Of a stretch of DNA of 64,000 bases, positions 1 through 11,649 are shown piece by piece. How positions within the stretch are numbered: position 1 is the stretch's first letter; each line of letters begins with the position of its first letter. This stretch comes from Allium sativum. Taxonomy: Eukaryota > Streptophyta > Magnoliopsida > Asparagales > Amaryllidaceae. Under the pieces are notes generated by a model, which was not told where the DNA came from, did no database searches, and was given only the letters and a program-made list of their open reading frames with translations. Both the position numbers and the translations under genes were made by a program. The stretch is taken from NCBI GenBank assembly GCA_030737875.1, contig CM060920.1, positions 476,500,861 to 476,564,860 of the forward strand, read 5' to 3'.

Positions 1-2089
1 AGATTTGAAGGAATGGGATTTAAAAGGTAATGGGAATTATCAAAACATAAGATGATTAAAAATGGAGTATTACCAGTTTTGCTCCATGAGATAGGAATGA
101 AGAATTTCGATATATTAAAACTTAATATAGTTTTAATAAATCTTTGAATAAAAGATTGGCAAGAATAAAGGCGTTGGAATAAACATGCATTCACGTACAG
201 TGATAACTAAATAGTCATAAATTTGATTGGATAATCCAAAATTGGATTTCGAGTTAAGTAACTATTGATGAATAATTTAGGCATATTAAAGCTCATTACA
301 GTTTTAATGAATGAATTGAGTGATATTCTGAGATGGAATGAGGTTCATGAAATCATGTATACCTATTGGTTTTAAAGATGCCTAATTATTTGGAAAAGCC
401 GGGTTTTTACCCATTGCGAATAAACGACGTGATGCTGATGTCAAGATATCGATGATAATGATGGAAGACCCAGATTTCTTCACATTGGATGGATGGCCTG
501 TTGATGCCTTCGACGGCGGCCTATATGAGGTTAAAGTGACGGCATGATCTGACCGTACTTGAAGCGATTTGGTTTGCAAGGACTTGCACTCCCAGACGGG
601 GACGTGGAATCAAGTGCCTTCGGCTTCGTTCCTATTCCCGGAATGGACTAGTTGATGGATTTCATGTCTGACACTGTATTTTACAAAATGCAGACTGACA
701 TTTACTAAACATACATCTGTTTGGTGGCGGAGAATTTATTCTCTTGCTTAACACCCTTCTTTGAGATGTATGAGCTCAAAGGTTGTATGTTGGTTAATTG
801 CAGTTTGTGTTTTAAGTAATGATAGTGTGGCATGATAAGTGAATATGATCAAGGCTTTTGTTGAAAAGTAGGGCCTTGTGGTTGAAAACCAAAGCATGGC
901 TTAAATGCGTAGCTTTGTGTATGACGTGACTTTGCGGGCCTCACAAACAGGATTATAGACCGCATGGGTAGAGACTTATCGTTCCATCTAGCAAAAGGTA
1001 ACGCCATGGTATGGATCCCAGGCATTTACTTATGTGGTTTGTTAGATGAGGCGGCTCAGACTAGGTCAATATACCTAGATGACAGTCTACACACAGACTG
1101 AGGGAGGTTATGTTCATATTGTTACTTTAATCCATGAAGTAGGGTGGACTGACCATGCTGCTCTAAAGGAGCCAGACGGGATCATGGAACCTAGCTGGGG
1201 GTTCCAAATCGGATTGGGAAGATCCTTAGCTCAGGCTCATTGATGGAAATACAACTCCCAATATGAAACCCTTTGCGATTTTTAAGTTGTATACATATGT
1301 AGCCAACATACATGGATGGGGCACTATGCGAGCTAAGATTCATAAGTTTATTCTCAAAAGGATTTTTCACACCCAAGTCGTTATAATAATATGAAATGTT
1401 TTTGTCTTGAACTATATCAAGCATGTTTTGCAATTATAAGGCAAACCCCTACCCTATGGTGTGCGCTTGCATTGTGTGACGGGATCTGGGGCTTATAATC
1501 ATTCATTTTTCTAAAGTCATGTTTTCAAAATTTGTTTTATGGTTGCTATGTTTGGCTCTGGCAGCTATGGTTTTTCACGTATCCTTAGGGGAAATCCATT
1601 CCGCGACATGCGGTGTGGTCCTGAGATACCTTATTGAAAGACTATGTTTAAGATTAGTTAATAAAGTTTTCTCACACCAGTCCCATGACTGGCTCGCAGT
1701 TTGTTTTTCCCTTGCAAACTGCGGTGCCCACAATTTCAACATGGGCAGTTTGTTAGTTTGTTTTTCATTTATCGTGATCGGGCTCAAGCTTGAAGACGTG
1801 GAGTTCCAGAGAGAGCTGGAGTTTCATATGAAGGCTGGACATTCTCTACTATTGGTATATTATGTTAAGCCTACACGGTTGTAATGGTATTTAAAATCAG
1901 ATTTGTATTCAGAAATGTTTCCACTGCAATGATATACCCTTATTATATTTTATCTGTTCCGCTGTGAGTTTTGTATTCCGCTGTGTTTTGCTCTGATAAA
2001 CCCTAACGAAACATACTTTTGCTTACCTTGAATTGACGTGGGTTCGGTTTTTGGCCGGTTTAAAGTATGTGGTAGTGCGGGTCGTTGCA
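1..2089 (+). mobile_element. E1 5' LTR, right-hand part (cut by window edge)
   Basis: This stretch is repeated nearly base for base at about 8983-11077, which makes the two the ends of one LTR pair. It ends in CGTTGCA at 2089, directly followed by an initiator tRNA-Met primer site. Only the downstream (R/U5) part is visible. It shares several long blocks with the reverse complement of the 46-64 kb region, including the motif around an ACCAGTTTTGCTCC core and a GGAGAATTTATTCTC hairpin block, so E1 and E2 belong to one lineage. No conserved protein-coding frame is seen: the 121-codon frame at 1519-1884 is not kept in the other LTR. Confidence 0.85.
714..790 (+). other. Conserved hairpin block, copy 1 (E1 5' LTR)
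   Basis: A self-complementary GAGAATTTATTCTC (730-743) is followed by a 7-bp stem CTTTGAG (759-765) / CTCAAAG (775-781) with a 9-base loop. Six further copies of the block occur in E1, E2 and S3 LTRs, some with the paired change CTCTGAG/CTCAGAG. The role is unknown; an RNA structure in the transcribed R/U5 is my inference. Confidence 0.7.
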
Positions 2090-2090
2090 G

Positions 2091-2109
2091 TTAGTATCAG
2101 AGCGAGGTT
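2091..2109 (+). other. E1 primer binding site
   Basis: Immediately inside the 5' LTR end lies TAGTATCAGAGCGAGGTT, close to the common plant primer site TGGTATCAGAGC that pairs with the 3' end of initiator tRNA-Met. It fixes the 5' LTR boundary and the + orientation of E1. Confidence 0.8.
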
Positions 2110-2933
2110 AGATAAACCTTGGATTTGTCGGATACAGACTTGTCAGAGATATGATTTGTAGTATCCTAGGACAAGTAACTCATTAGAGATAGGGTTAGTA
2201 ATACCCTAGAACGAGTTGTGTGTGAGTATATATATATACAAGAGACGTATTTGTAATTTGGTATACAAATGGTTTTGTGTTGGATTAATTTGTTGAGTGG
2301 GTTATGAACATTGGTCGGTACAGTAAGAGCTCACTATATCGATAGGTGTTTCTAAACACTTGAACAGGGCAGTCTAACACAGTTTTTATGAAATAATTTT
2401 GTCTAAAAGTATATTTTCATAAAAAGGTTATATGTTTTGATGGAAGCTATGTTTTGGAAAATTTAATCCACTAATTAGTTGCTGGATGTGCTAATTAGTA
2501 TAACTAGTTAAGAAATTTGAATTATCGATGATTTTGGATAGTCGAGGTATTTGCTGAAGAGATTATAAAACTTTTGGGTAAAATATTAAATGTTGTAGGG
2601 TATGGATTACTGCAATCCATCTGGAGTTAAACCTAGAAAGATGACTCAAAAAAAACGAGAAGGATTTATGAGAAGATAAAAGAAGAAAATAGGTTGGACC
2701 TATACAGGTATATTTATAGTTACTCCAAAAAGGATAAGAATAAAGGAAAAATTTTCGGTGTTTGCAGTTATAAATGCCATAAAAAGGAACATTATGCAGT
2801 CCTATGCCCAATGAATAAAAAAATAAAGTTAAATAGTGGAGTTAATCAACAAAGGTCTAGGGTTAATAAGCAAGGTATTGGTTAAGTATATAGCCATTAG
2901 TTCCGACTTCGATTTCGAGGACGAAATCATTTT
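2110..2933 (+). mobile_element. E1 internal region, degenerate gag remnant
   Basis: The whole internal region from primer site to polypurine tract is only about 0.86 kb, far too short for gag-pol. A frame at 2694-2885 contains a worn CCHC zinc knuckle (core residues YKCHKKEHYAVLC, first cysteine of the pattern replaced by serine), the nucleic-acid-binding motif of retrotransposon Gag. The stretch before the polypurine tract contains TTCGAGGACGAAATC, a sequence common at the 3' end of chromovirus pol regions. I read this as an internally deleted, non-autonomous element that kept only scraps of gag and the pol terminus. Confidence 0.65.
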
Positions 2934-2946
2934 AAGTGGGGGAGAA
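2934..2946 (+). other. E1 polypurine tract
   Basis: The purine run AAGTGGGGGAGAA directly precedes the 3' LTR start, where it would prime plus-strand DNA synthesis. The LTR starts CGTAACGACTT instead of TGTAACGACTT, so its first base has mutated from T to C. Confidence 0.75.
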
Positions 2947-3219
2947 CGTAACGACTTGAAATTTTAGTCAATTTTAAAATAAGAATTTAAATAGGACTGA
3001 ATGATTATTTTTAAATGTATATATGGTTTTTATTTTAAAATATACCATTTGAATTTCGATTTAATTAAATATCAGATTAACAAAATATTCAGCTTTGAAA
3101 ATATTTGTCGATATTGAAATATGATGTAGTAAGTAGTTAAATATTTTAATTTGTGACATTTAAATTTAAGTACTTAAGTCAAGATTATGTTAAACTAAAA
3201 CAATTCCTAAATTAATTTT

Positions 3220-3765
3220 TAGTGGCTTCTCTTGGAAGCCAAGCCAATCGTTAGTGGCTTCTTAAGTACGCTAATCCTTAGTGTCTTCTCTTGGAAGCCA
3301 AAGATGGATTCTAAAGGAAGCTAATCCTTAATAGCTTCTCCTGGAAGCCAAAGCATTAGTAACTTCTCTTAGAAGCTTAGTCATATCTACATGGCTTCTC
3401 TTAGAAGCCAATTCTCAGTGGCTTCTCTAGGAAGCCAATTCTTAGTGCCTTCCTCCTTAAGCTTCTTAACACTTATCTTATGAATGCTTAGTGCCTTCCT
3501 CCTTAAGCTATTCTGTGTGCCTTCTTTCTTAAGTGCATAGCATCTCAAAGAAGCTTAAGAGAGTAATAAGTATAAGAAGACAATTTGAATTTTTCTTTCT
3601 TAAGTGCATAGCTTCTTAAAGAAGCTAAAGAGAGTAATAAGTGTAAGAAGACAATTTTGTTTTTTCTTCTTTAAGCTTATGGCTTCTTAAGGAAGCCTTA
3701 GAAGACAAATTGGACTTCTCTTCCTTAAGCTTATGGCTTCTTAAGGAAGCCTTAACACACGTACA
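3220..3765 (+). repeat. Array of short palindromic repeats in E1 U3
   Basis: About ten imperfect copies of a palindrome of the type GGCTTCTCTTGGAAGCC, drifting to GGCTTCTTAAGGAAGCC, are packed upstream of the TATA box. The right half also contains longer direct duplications of about 55-60 bp. Each unit can form a short hairpin and pairs TTC with GAA five bases apart. This may be a transcription-factor array or simply replication slippage; the sequence alone does not decide. Confidence 0.75.
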
Positions 3766-3838
3766 CTTACATGTTAAGTAATGGTAGGAGCATGACAAGT
3801 GTCCCTATGATAATGACATAAATGCCCTTATAAATGAC

Positions 3839-3847
3839 TATAAAAAG
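3839..3847 (+). promoter_or_regulatory. E1 LTR TATA box
   Basis: TATAAAAAG lies 892 bp from the LTR start, followed by a pyrimidine-rich leader. The equivalent boxes in S3 and E2 lie 892 and 889 bp from their LTR starts, which supports this as the true core promoter. Confidence 0.7.
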
Positions 3848-5829
3848 GAACCTACACTCTTCTCATTTTCATTCCATCCTTACCTCTTTCCTTCTCCTCC
3901 TTCTCTTCCACCTTAAAGCTCCTCCATCCATGGCTTTCCATGGCCAAAAATAACATATAAAATAATATAAAAAAAGTAAAGAAAAGAAGAAAATAAGTAA
4001 AGGAGGTATATCTTGGAGCTAGAGATCATTAGGAAAAAGCTTGGACTTCACGAGGTGAGGAAATCTAAACGTATTAAGGGTTTTGGTTGCTTATTTATGT
4101 GATGCACATATGATGTTTGACGAAATGTTTCTTAGAAAATTTATAGTATGTTTGTGGTTATATTGATGGTGTATATTTTCTAATAACCCTAAAGTAGATT
4201 CATAAAGTTAAAATGACATCTTTCTTTGATTTGGAAGTGAAACACCTTATGATAGTTCACAGAAATCATACTTTTATGGAATATCATAAATATACATGCC
4301 TTGATTTAATTTTGGTAATATGTTTGGATTATTAGTAAGTGATTTGATACGGTTAAGGGCGTTAAATCCCTAAAGATTCGACCTTTATGTAAAATCATAC
4401 GTAAAGGTATGATCATTAGGTGTAAATTTGTGTTTATACATGAAAAGATTAGACCTTTAATTGAAATTCAAGGAGTTGGATCCTATGTGAAGAATTTATG
4501 GGTTAATAACTATGGTTTAAGTTAGTAAAAGAGAGACTGAACCCTTTTAGGCTCGAACTACATATGTAATTACGTATATAGGTAAAATCTTTAAATGTAT
4601 ATTCACAAATCATAAGGAGAACCGACACTTTTCATTTAGATTCATGAAGTTAGACCTTAATTGAATATTGCTTGGGTCGAAAGCCACGGTTATGGATATT
4701 AGAAACTTATAACATGGGTTTCAGCACCATAACATGCTTATGTTAAGATGTGAATCTCTGACTAGTAAATACGAAATTATTATTCATGTTTGGAAGATGC
4801 TGGTCGAATTTGATTTAGTTTGAATATTTTGTTTGGTTGATCAATGGTTATGAATACTGTTTGGTTGTTAATTAATAAAATGGAACCCAATTATGACACC
4901 AACATCTGATCTTAAATAACTAACGAGTTTAGTTACAACTCGTTAGAGACATAACATCTTGTTTATGTTTATTGGATGTTTTTATATACCCAAATTCTCG
5001 GATATACAGGAGTTGAATGAGTCTCATTCCAGAAATTGGATTTTAAATGATTATTTTGATAATAAAATAATCGAGGAAAAATAAAAGTTTGAATTTAAGT
5101 TCTAATATCCCTTGGATATGAAATTTAGTTAATAACGATGAACTTTTGCAAAAGAACGAACTGGGTTTAAAGAAGTTAAGAACAAGTTATGGCTTGTCGA
5201 ATTTTGAAATCAATAATAAATGATTTCAAAGGTTTTTGAAAGGAAATATCAAGATTTGGATTGTATAAACCCTTTGGGAAATCCGGATTTAATATCTAAT
5301 AGAACCTTTATTTAAATATAAAGGAATTCGGACTTGTAATCTATAATTGGATTATCGATAATGATTAATTAATTAAATTAAATTGTAATAGAATGGAAAC
5401 CAAATTGGTTATTGATTGAAGTAAATCTCTATAGATGATGACTTAGGCTGTTTCAGGGATTTAAAAGGCTGTGTCGTTATCCTGCTTGTAGTGTTTGTTG
5501 GATATGGAGGTTTATATCAATTATAAACCAATATGTTTTCTGTAGTGATTCCAACATAAAAGGAAATATGATTTTGGGTTTGTTGTGAATGATGTTGTAA
5601 CATCTCATAACTTTTACAGTTCTAAAAGTTAAGTAATTAAGAACTAATTATTACTAGAGGATAAACTGGATGTCGTATTTATTACCATTGCGAAGGTCTT
5701 TCCGAAACGATCAGTTTGATATATAATTTTGATATATTTGAAATTATCATTTACAAGATATTTTTTAGAATGAAAGATACGCACATGAAACCATTAATTC
5801 TCAACGTTCCTATTTTAAGAACAAAAATA

Positions 5830-5900
5830 GTATTTGGTGTAGTGGTTAAGTGAGTAGACTTTGATACATGAAGTCTTGAGTTTAATTCCCATCAATATTA
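5830..5900 (+). repeat. tRNA-like (SINE-head-like) sequence
   Basis: GGTGTAGTGGTTAAGTG resembles a pol III A box, and GAGTTTAATTCCC about 35 bases later resembles a worn B box (GGTTCGANTCC). No acceptor stem pairs, so it is not a working tRNA. It is probably a SINE head or a tRNA-derived relic. Confidence 0.45.
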
Positions 5901-5999
5901 TATTTCTTTTATTTTAAGATGCATGTTCCAATTACGGAGTATGTGTGTATAAATGGAAGACATAGGATTAAATGTTGCATATAAGAAAAGATTTTATGT

Positions 6000-6050
6000 G
6001 TGTGTATATATACGTACATATGTATATATGTATGTATGTATGTATATGAG
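6000..6050. repeat. TATG/TA microsatellite
   Basis: Short TG, TA and TATG runs. A second mixed TA/CA run lies at about 6393-6430. Confidence 0.8.
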
Positions 6051-6858
6051 GTGTATGTTATTTCCAAATGATAATACATTAATTCCATAAGTTGTGAATT
6101 AACTGCACATTAATTAACGGGTTATTCAAATCCTATGTATGTGCATATAAATATATATTCATTTGTATAATTTGGTTATACATTGACTTTGTATGTTACG
6201 GGGAAAGTAGAAAAAAGGAATTAAATTATATACCTGATTTCCACTTTTGAAAATAGACAAGCAATCAATTTGCATTAGTTGTCAATATATTCTACTTATT
6301 AAACATTTGTTGATGGTTTCTATTTTGTTGACTTTATATATAGTGTGGAGGGATATTCATGCAATTAATTAGTAGGATTCGAATCATCTTATGCATATAT
6401 ATATATATACACACACACATACATACACACAGATGTCTTTCATTTTATAAGGTAAAGGATAAATTGTGCATATCAGAAATTAAGGCACTGACTGATACAT
6501 GAGTCATTAATATATTTTAATATACATTTGTTTCCTATAGATTTAGGAATTAATTCTTTTAAAAAAGGTAAATTTCTAATATGTTCATTTATTACATTCT
6601 TAAAAGGTATATTCAAATCTATTTGTTATGGATTGGATGAAATCAATCTCTAGCTCCTGTATAAACAAGCCAAATCTAACCTAACCTTCATACTCTTCTT
6701 TTCTTTCTTTCTCCCCTCTTGGATTTCTTAGGCACATCCTATTCTCTTATCCAAATTAAATAATGGAAAGATTGCATGCTAACTTATAGAAAGAGGATCA
6801 AAGTTAAAGAGAAATAGGAAGAAAGCTTATGTAAAGTTCACAACCAATTCGCTACAGA

Positions 6859-7020
6859 AAAGGAGAACATATGTCAAATAACATGGAGAGAAAACACATT
6901 TATTGCTTGCATGAGTTTGAAGATTATTTGCAAAAGCTAAAAAGGAGGACGTGTGTCAAATAACATGGAGAGAAAACACCTATATGGCTTGCATGAGTTT
7001 GAAGATTATTTGCAAAAGCT
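6859..7020 (+). repeat. 82-bp tandem duplication
   Basis: Two adjacent copies with a period of 82 bp share GTCAAATAACATGGAGAGAA and GCATGAGTTTGAAGATTATT. They differ at only a few positions, so the duplication is recent relative to the surrounding LTR. Confidence 0.85.
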
Positions 7021-9685
7021 GGTATGAGTTCTTTAATTTAATAATTGAATTTAAAGTATAAATTTATTGTCTTTTGAAGAACATATATGATTACTAATTT
7101 ACGACATGATATGTTGACAATTATTTGATATTTGAGACATTTTGGATGCATCGGGTCTAAGTTTACTATTTTTTTTGATCATTGCACTATTGAAATTTTA
7201 ATTGAAATAAGTGATGGATTTGAATATATGAATTATTCGTTAAAATAAAATAAATAAAATTGAATAATGATATTAAAATATGCTAAGTAATGGAAAGTGT
7301 GATTATCCATAGTTTGTATGTGTTATTTATAAATAACAGTTTTTGGAAAAGAAAATAAACGATAAATTAATTTGGGATGTATTAATATGTTTAATATTAT
7401 TTTTGAAGATATTCATGAATAGTAATAAAGGATGCTTATTGCTATTCAACAAAATAAGACTTTATAGATAATAATCCTACTTTAATGAAAATTGTAATCC
7501 TTTGGAATAAATAGGAATAACATGACTTTCTATTGTGTTAAAAGTATTTATTATTATTTTGTGTAGGACAATAATATAGTTGATTTGTAATGTTATTCGA
7601 TATGTTATGTTTTGATGAAATATAAATGTTTTGAAAGGAGGAACAATGAAAATTCTAAAAACTAAACAAAGCAACAAAGTTTCTTTTTTACAATAAACAA
7701 TTGTGGTAAATATGATTGGTTCTAATACATTATGTTTATTTCACTTTGATGGATTGCATTTAGGATGTTTATGCGATGTTTTACAATTGATTACTACAAA
7801 TTGATGTGCAGTTAGTTATGGTTATTTAATGATGAATGTCCAATGTTGATTGAATTACTATGCGTTGATGATCGTGTTACTATTTTGGAATGATTATTAT
7901 ACACAAAATGGTTTATTTTTGCATAGATGGCATACAATTATTGTTTGATGAATATTAATTTGTAAGTATATTAATATTGTTACCTTCTTATTTTGTAAGT
8001 TGGAATTGTCATTGGATGTTGTTGGTGTTTAAAGATCGCATGTATATTTTATTTTGTTTAGTTCATCGGTAGCTATGTTGTGATAGATGTGTAAGACACT
8101 ATTTTCTGCTCTTAATTAACTATGTTAGTGTACTAGTTCTATTAATTATATTGTTTGCATCAATTTAATTGTTCTCATTGATTGTACTAAATTATATTGA
8201 TTTCAATGGTTGAATGGATGCAATGGTTGTAATGTACTAACGAGTATCTGGATGCAGGACAAGAGCAGGAAATAGAACTACGTGGGTTTGATCCCTCAAA
8301 AGGGGTACGTAGCAGTTTTTTCCTATGTAATAGCAATAGAAACCCTTAGATTGGGTCGGGGTGTATAGGGTTAGGCGTAGTCTAAATATAGTTGAAACTT
8401 TTTTATTCCTCTTTGAACAGAATTTGTAAATTTGGAAGATACGAAATGGAAAAAAGAAAAAAAATGAAGAAGAAAGGAGCTTAGCCTGCATGTCGGACCT
8501 AGAGGTTGTTTATTTAAACTCACTTCTTATTGTATCGCTGATGTTTTGTTTTGTGGATGTTTAATGTAATAAAATGGATTATGATGTTTTAGTTATGTAA
8601 TTATTTATTTTATCATGAGATCTTCCATATTATTATCGTCTCTAGTATTTTTTTATTTATATACTTAAATTCCACTACTTTTAATATCTAAAATTAGTTG
8701 TAAACATGTTTAATGACGTTTATAATTAATTTTGTATCTTTAAAAATAGTGGGTCTTCATAGATGTCTTCAATAACATTGTTCTTTGGACCATGAAAAAG
8801 TAAGATATTTTCCAAGTTAAGCAAATGAAATCTTTATTTATAAAGATTTTCGGGAAAGGAATAAACATGTTTTTACATGAGGCAGGTGGCGAATAATCGA
8901 TAGGGATTATTGGAAAGATTTAACTTGGAATTTAAAGTTAAGTAATCGGAATATTTGGTTTGAAATCTTTCAACAAGATTTGAAGGAATGGAATTTAAAA
9001 GGTAATGGGAATTACCAAAACATTAGATGATTAAAAATGGAGTATTACCAGTTTTGCTCCATGAGATAGGAATGAAGAACTTCGATATATTAAAACTTAA
9101 TAAATCTTTGAATAAAAGATTGGCATGGATAAAGGTGCCGGAATAAACATGTATTCATGTATAGTGATAACTAAATAGTCATAAGATTTGATTGGATAAT
9201 CCGAAATTGGATTTCGAGTTAAGTAATTATTGATGAATGATTTAGACATATTAAAGCTCATTACAGTTTTAATGAATGATTTGAGTGATATTCTAAAATG
9301 GAATGAGGTTCATGAAATCATGTATACCTATTGGTTTTAAAGATGCACTAATTATTGGAAAGGCCGGGTTTTTACCCATTCCGAATAAATATACGACGTG
9401 ATGCCGATGTCAAGATACCGACGACAATGGTGGAAGACCCAGATTTCTTCACATTGGATGGATGGCCTGTTGATGCCTTTGGCGACGTCCTATATGAGGT
9501 TAAAGTGACGGCATAATCTGACTATACTTGAAGCAATTTGGTTTGTAAGGACTTGCACTCCCAGGTGCATATGTGGAATCAAGTGCCTTCAGTTTCATTC
9601 CTATTCTCGAATGGACTTTTTGATGGATTTCGTGTCTGACACTGTATTTTATAAAATGCAGACTGACATTTACTAAACATATATC

Positions 9686-9755
9686 TGTTTGGTGGCGGAG
9701 AATTTATTCTCTTGCTTAACACCCTTTTTTGAGATGTACGAGCTCAAAGGTTGTA
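9686..9755 (+). other. Conserved hairpin block, copy 2 (E1 3' LTR)
   Basis: GAGAATTTATTCTC at 9698-9711, then the stem TTTTGAG (9727-9733) / CTCAAAG (9743-9749). The outermost pair is lost relative to copy 1. Confidence 0.7.
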
Positions 9756-11077
9756 TGTTGGTAAATTGCAGTTTGTGTTTTAAGGAATGATAGTGTGGCA
9801 TGATAAGTGAAGATGACCAAGGCTTTTGTTGAAAAGTAAGGCCTTGTGGTTGAAAACTAAAGCATGGCTTTAATGCGTAGCTTTGTGTATGATGTGACTT
9901 CGCGGGCCAAACAACCCGGAATGAGCTGAAACAGGATTATAGACCGCAAGGGTAGGAAATTAACATTCCATCTAGCAAAAGGTAACGCCATGGTATGGAT
10001 CCAAGGCATTAATTTATGTGGTTTGTTGGATGAGGCGCCTCGAACTAGGTCAATATACCTAGATGACAGTCTACACACAGACTGAGGGACATTATGCTCA
10101 GGCTGTTACTTTAATCCACGAAGTTGGGTGGACTGACCCTGCCGCTCTAAACGAGCCAAACGGGATCCTGGAACCTATCTGGGGGTTCCAAATCCGATTG
10201 GGAAGATCCTTAGCCTAGGCTCGTTGATGGAAATCCAACTCCCAATACGAAACCCTTTACGATTTTTAAGTTGTATACCTATGTAGCCAACATAGTGGGA
10301 TGGGGCACTATGCTTGCTAAGATTCATAAGTTTATTTTCGAAAGGATTTTTCACACCCAAGTCATTATAATAATATGAAATGTTTTTGTTTTGAACTATA
10401 TCAAGCATGTTTTGCAATTATAAGGCAAACCCCTATCCTCTGGTGTGCGCTTGCATTGTGTGATGGGATCTGGGGCTTATAATCATTCATTTTTCTAAAG
10501 TCATGTTTTCAAAATCTCATTTATGGTTGCTATGTTTGGTTCTGGCTGCTATGGTTATGCACGTATCCTTGGGGGAAACCCGTTTCGCGACATGCGGCGT
10601 GGTCCCGAGATACATTATTCATAATAAGGCTAAGTATAAGATTAGTTAATAAAGTTTTCTCACACCAGTCCCATGACAGACTCGTAGTTTTTTTTCCCTT
10701 GCAAACTGCGGGTGCCCACAATTTCCAAATGGGTAGTTTGTTAGTTTGTTTTTCAGTTATCGAGATCGGACTTAAGCTTGAAGATGTGGAGTTGCAGACA
10801 GAGATGTAGTTTCGTATGAAGGCCGGACGTTCTCTTCTATCGGTATATTATGTTAAGCCTACACGATTGTAATGGTATGTAAAATCAGATTTTTATTCAG
10901 AAATGTTTCTGCTGCAGTGATATATCCTTATTATATTTTATCTGTTCCGTTTGTGAGTTTTGTATTCCGCTGTGTTTTGCTCTGATAAACCCTAACGAAA
11001 CGTACTTTTGCTTACCTTGAATCGACGTAGGTTCAGTTTTGGTCAGTTTGAAGTAGGTGGAAGTGCGGGTCGTTACA

Positions 11078-11640
11078 AAAACTTAGTGGTATAAATGAGT
11101 ATTCTAAGGTATAACACCATATGAAATCATAACAAAATATTATATAAACATATTTATAAATTTATAAAGTCAAAAACTATATAATTATAAAACTGTAAAT
11201 AACTATATAAATATATAAACTTATACATATATATATATATACATATATATTAAAACTTTAACTTTACTTAAAATCATAAGTAAGATAGAATAATTTGAAA
11301 ATAATTTGAAAACAAAATTTGAATTTGAAATTTGAAAATCAGAATTTTGAAAAACAGAATTTGAATTTGAACCTGGAGTGCAAGTCAGAGTCTTACATGT
11401 AAACTAGACTCTATTACTATATTTGTCCTGAATTCTTGAACTCTTAATAACTTGATTACTCATGAGTCTTGAATCTCTTCTGAATTCAGAATCTCTTGAA
11501 TCTCTAAACCTGTATAGTCTTCAGTATTTAAGTACTGTATACAAATCCTGCATATATATATATATTCTAGATAGAAATGTTAGTATATATTTTAAAATCA
11601 ATTAATATTGAAATAAGGTTATTGTCATCAAAACTTCATT
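11078..11640. other. AT-rich interval, no gene seen
   Basis: Outside E1 the sequence is very AT-rich with TA runs (about 11226-11250) and low-complexity TTTGAA and CTTGAATCTC stretches. It probably belongs to the old element E0 into which E1 inserted, but nothing in it is recognisable. Confidence 0.5.
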
Positions 11641-11649
11641 CTCCAACAC

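Larger units (their letters stand above)
5771..8759 (+). mobile_element. Candidate solo LTR nested in E1 3' LTR
   Basis: The segment starts with TGAAAGAT, ends with GGGTCTTCA and is flanked by TAGAA (5766-5770) and TAGAT (8760-8764), a 4/5 match for a 5-bp target duplication. Inside are a TATA-like GTATAAACAAG near 6660 and, near 8282, TTTGATCCCTCAAAAGGGG followed by GTACGTAG, a motif I recall from the U5 end of many plant gypsy LTRs. Removing it gives the host LTR a length in line with its relatives. Boundaries are tentative: a direct AAGATATTTT repeat (5755 and 8802) would allow a slightly different reading. About 7021-8280 holds no coding sequence I can support. Confidence 0.45.
2947..11077 (+). 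mobile_element. E1 3' LTR (8131 bp including a probable nested insertion)
   Basis: It runs from the polypurine tract to CGTTACA at 11077, and its last 2.1 kb matches the 5' LTR at 1-2089. U3 is about 0.9 kb, with an array of short palindromes and a TATA box. Downstream comes a long AT-rich stretch (about 4060-5770) with no recognisable gene. A candidate nested LTR at 5771-8759 would reduce the original LTR to about 5.1 kb, comparable to the 6.1-kb LTRs of E2 and S3. Five bases after the end are AAAAC; the matching target duplication is outside the window. The remaining sequence (8765-11077) has no coding frame shared by both LTRs. Confidence 0.8.

Noticed and set aside
1519..1884. 121-codon open frame with a signal-peptide-like start in the E1 5' LTR
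   Set aside because: The matching stretch in the 3' LTR (about 10503 onward) has an early stop and indels, so the frame is not conserved.
3220..3765. CRISPR-like or heat-shock-element array
   Set aside because: No constant spacers as in CRISPR, and TTC/GAA spacing of five bases does not fit the usual contiguous heat-shock element.
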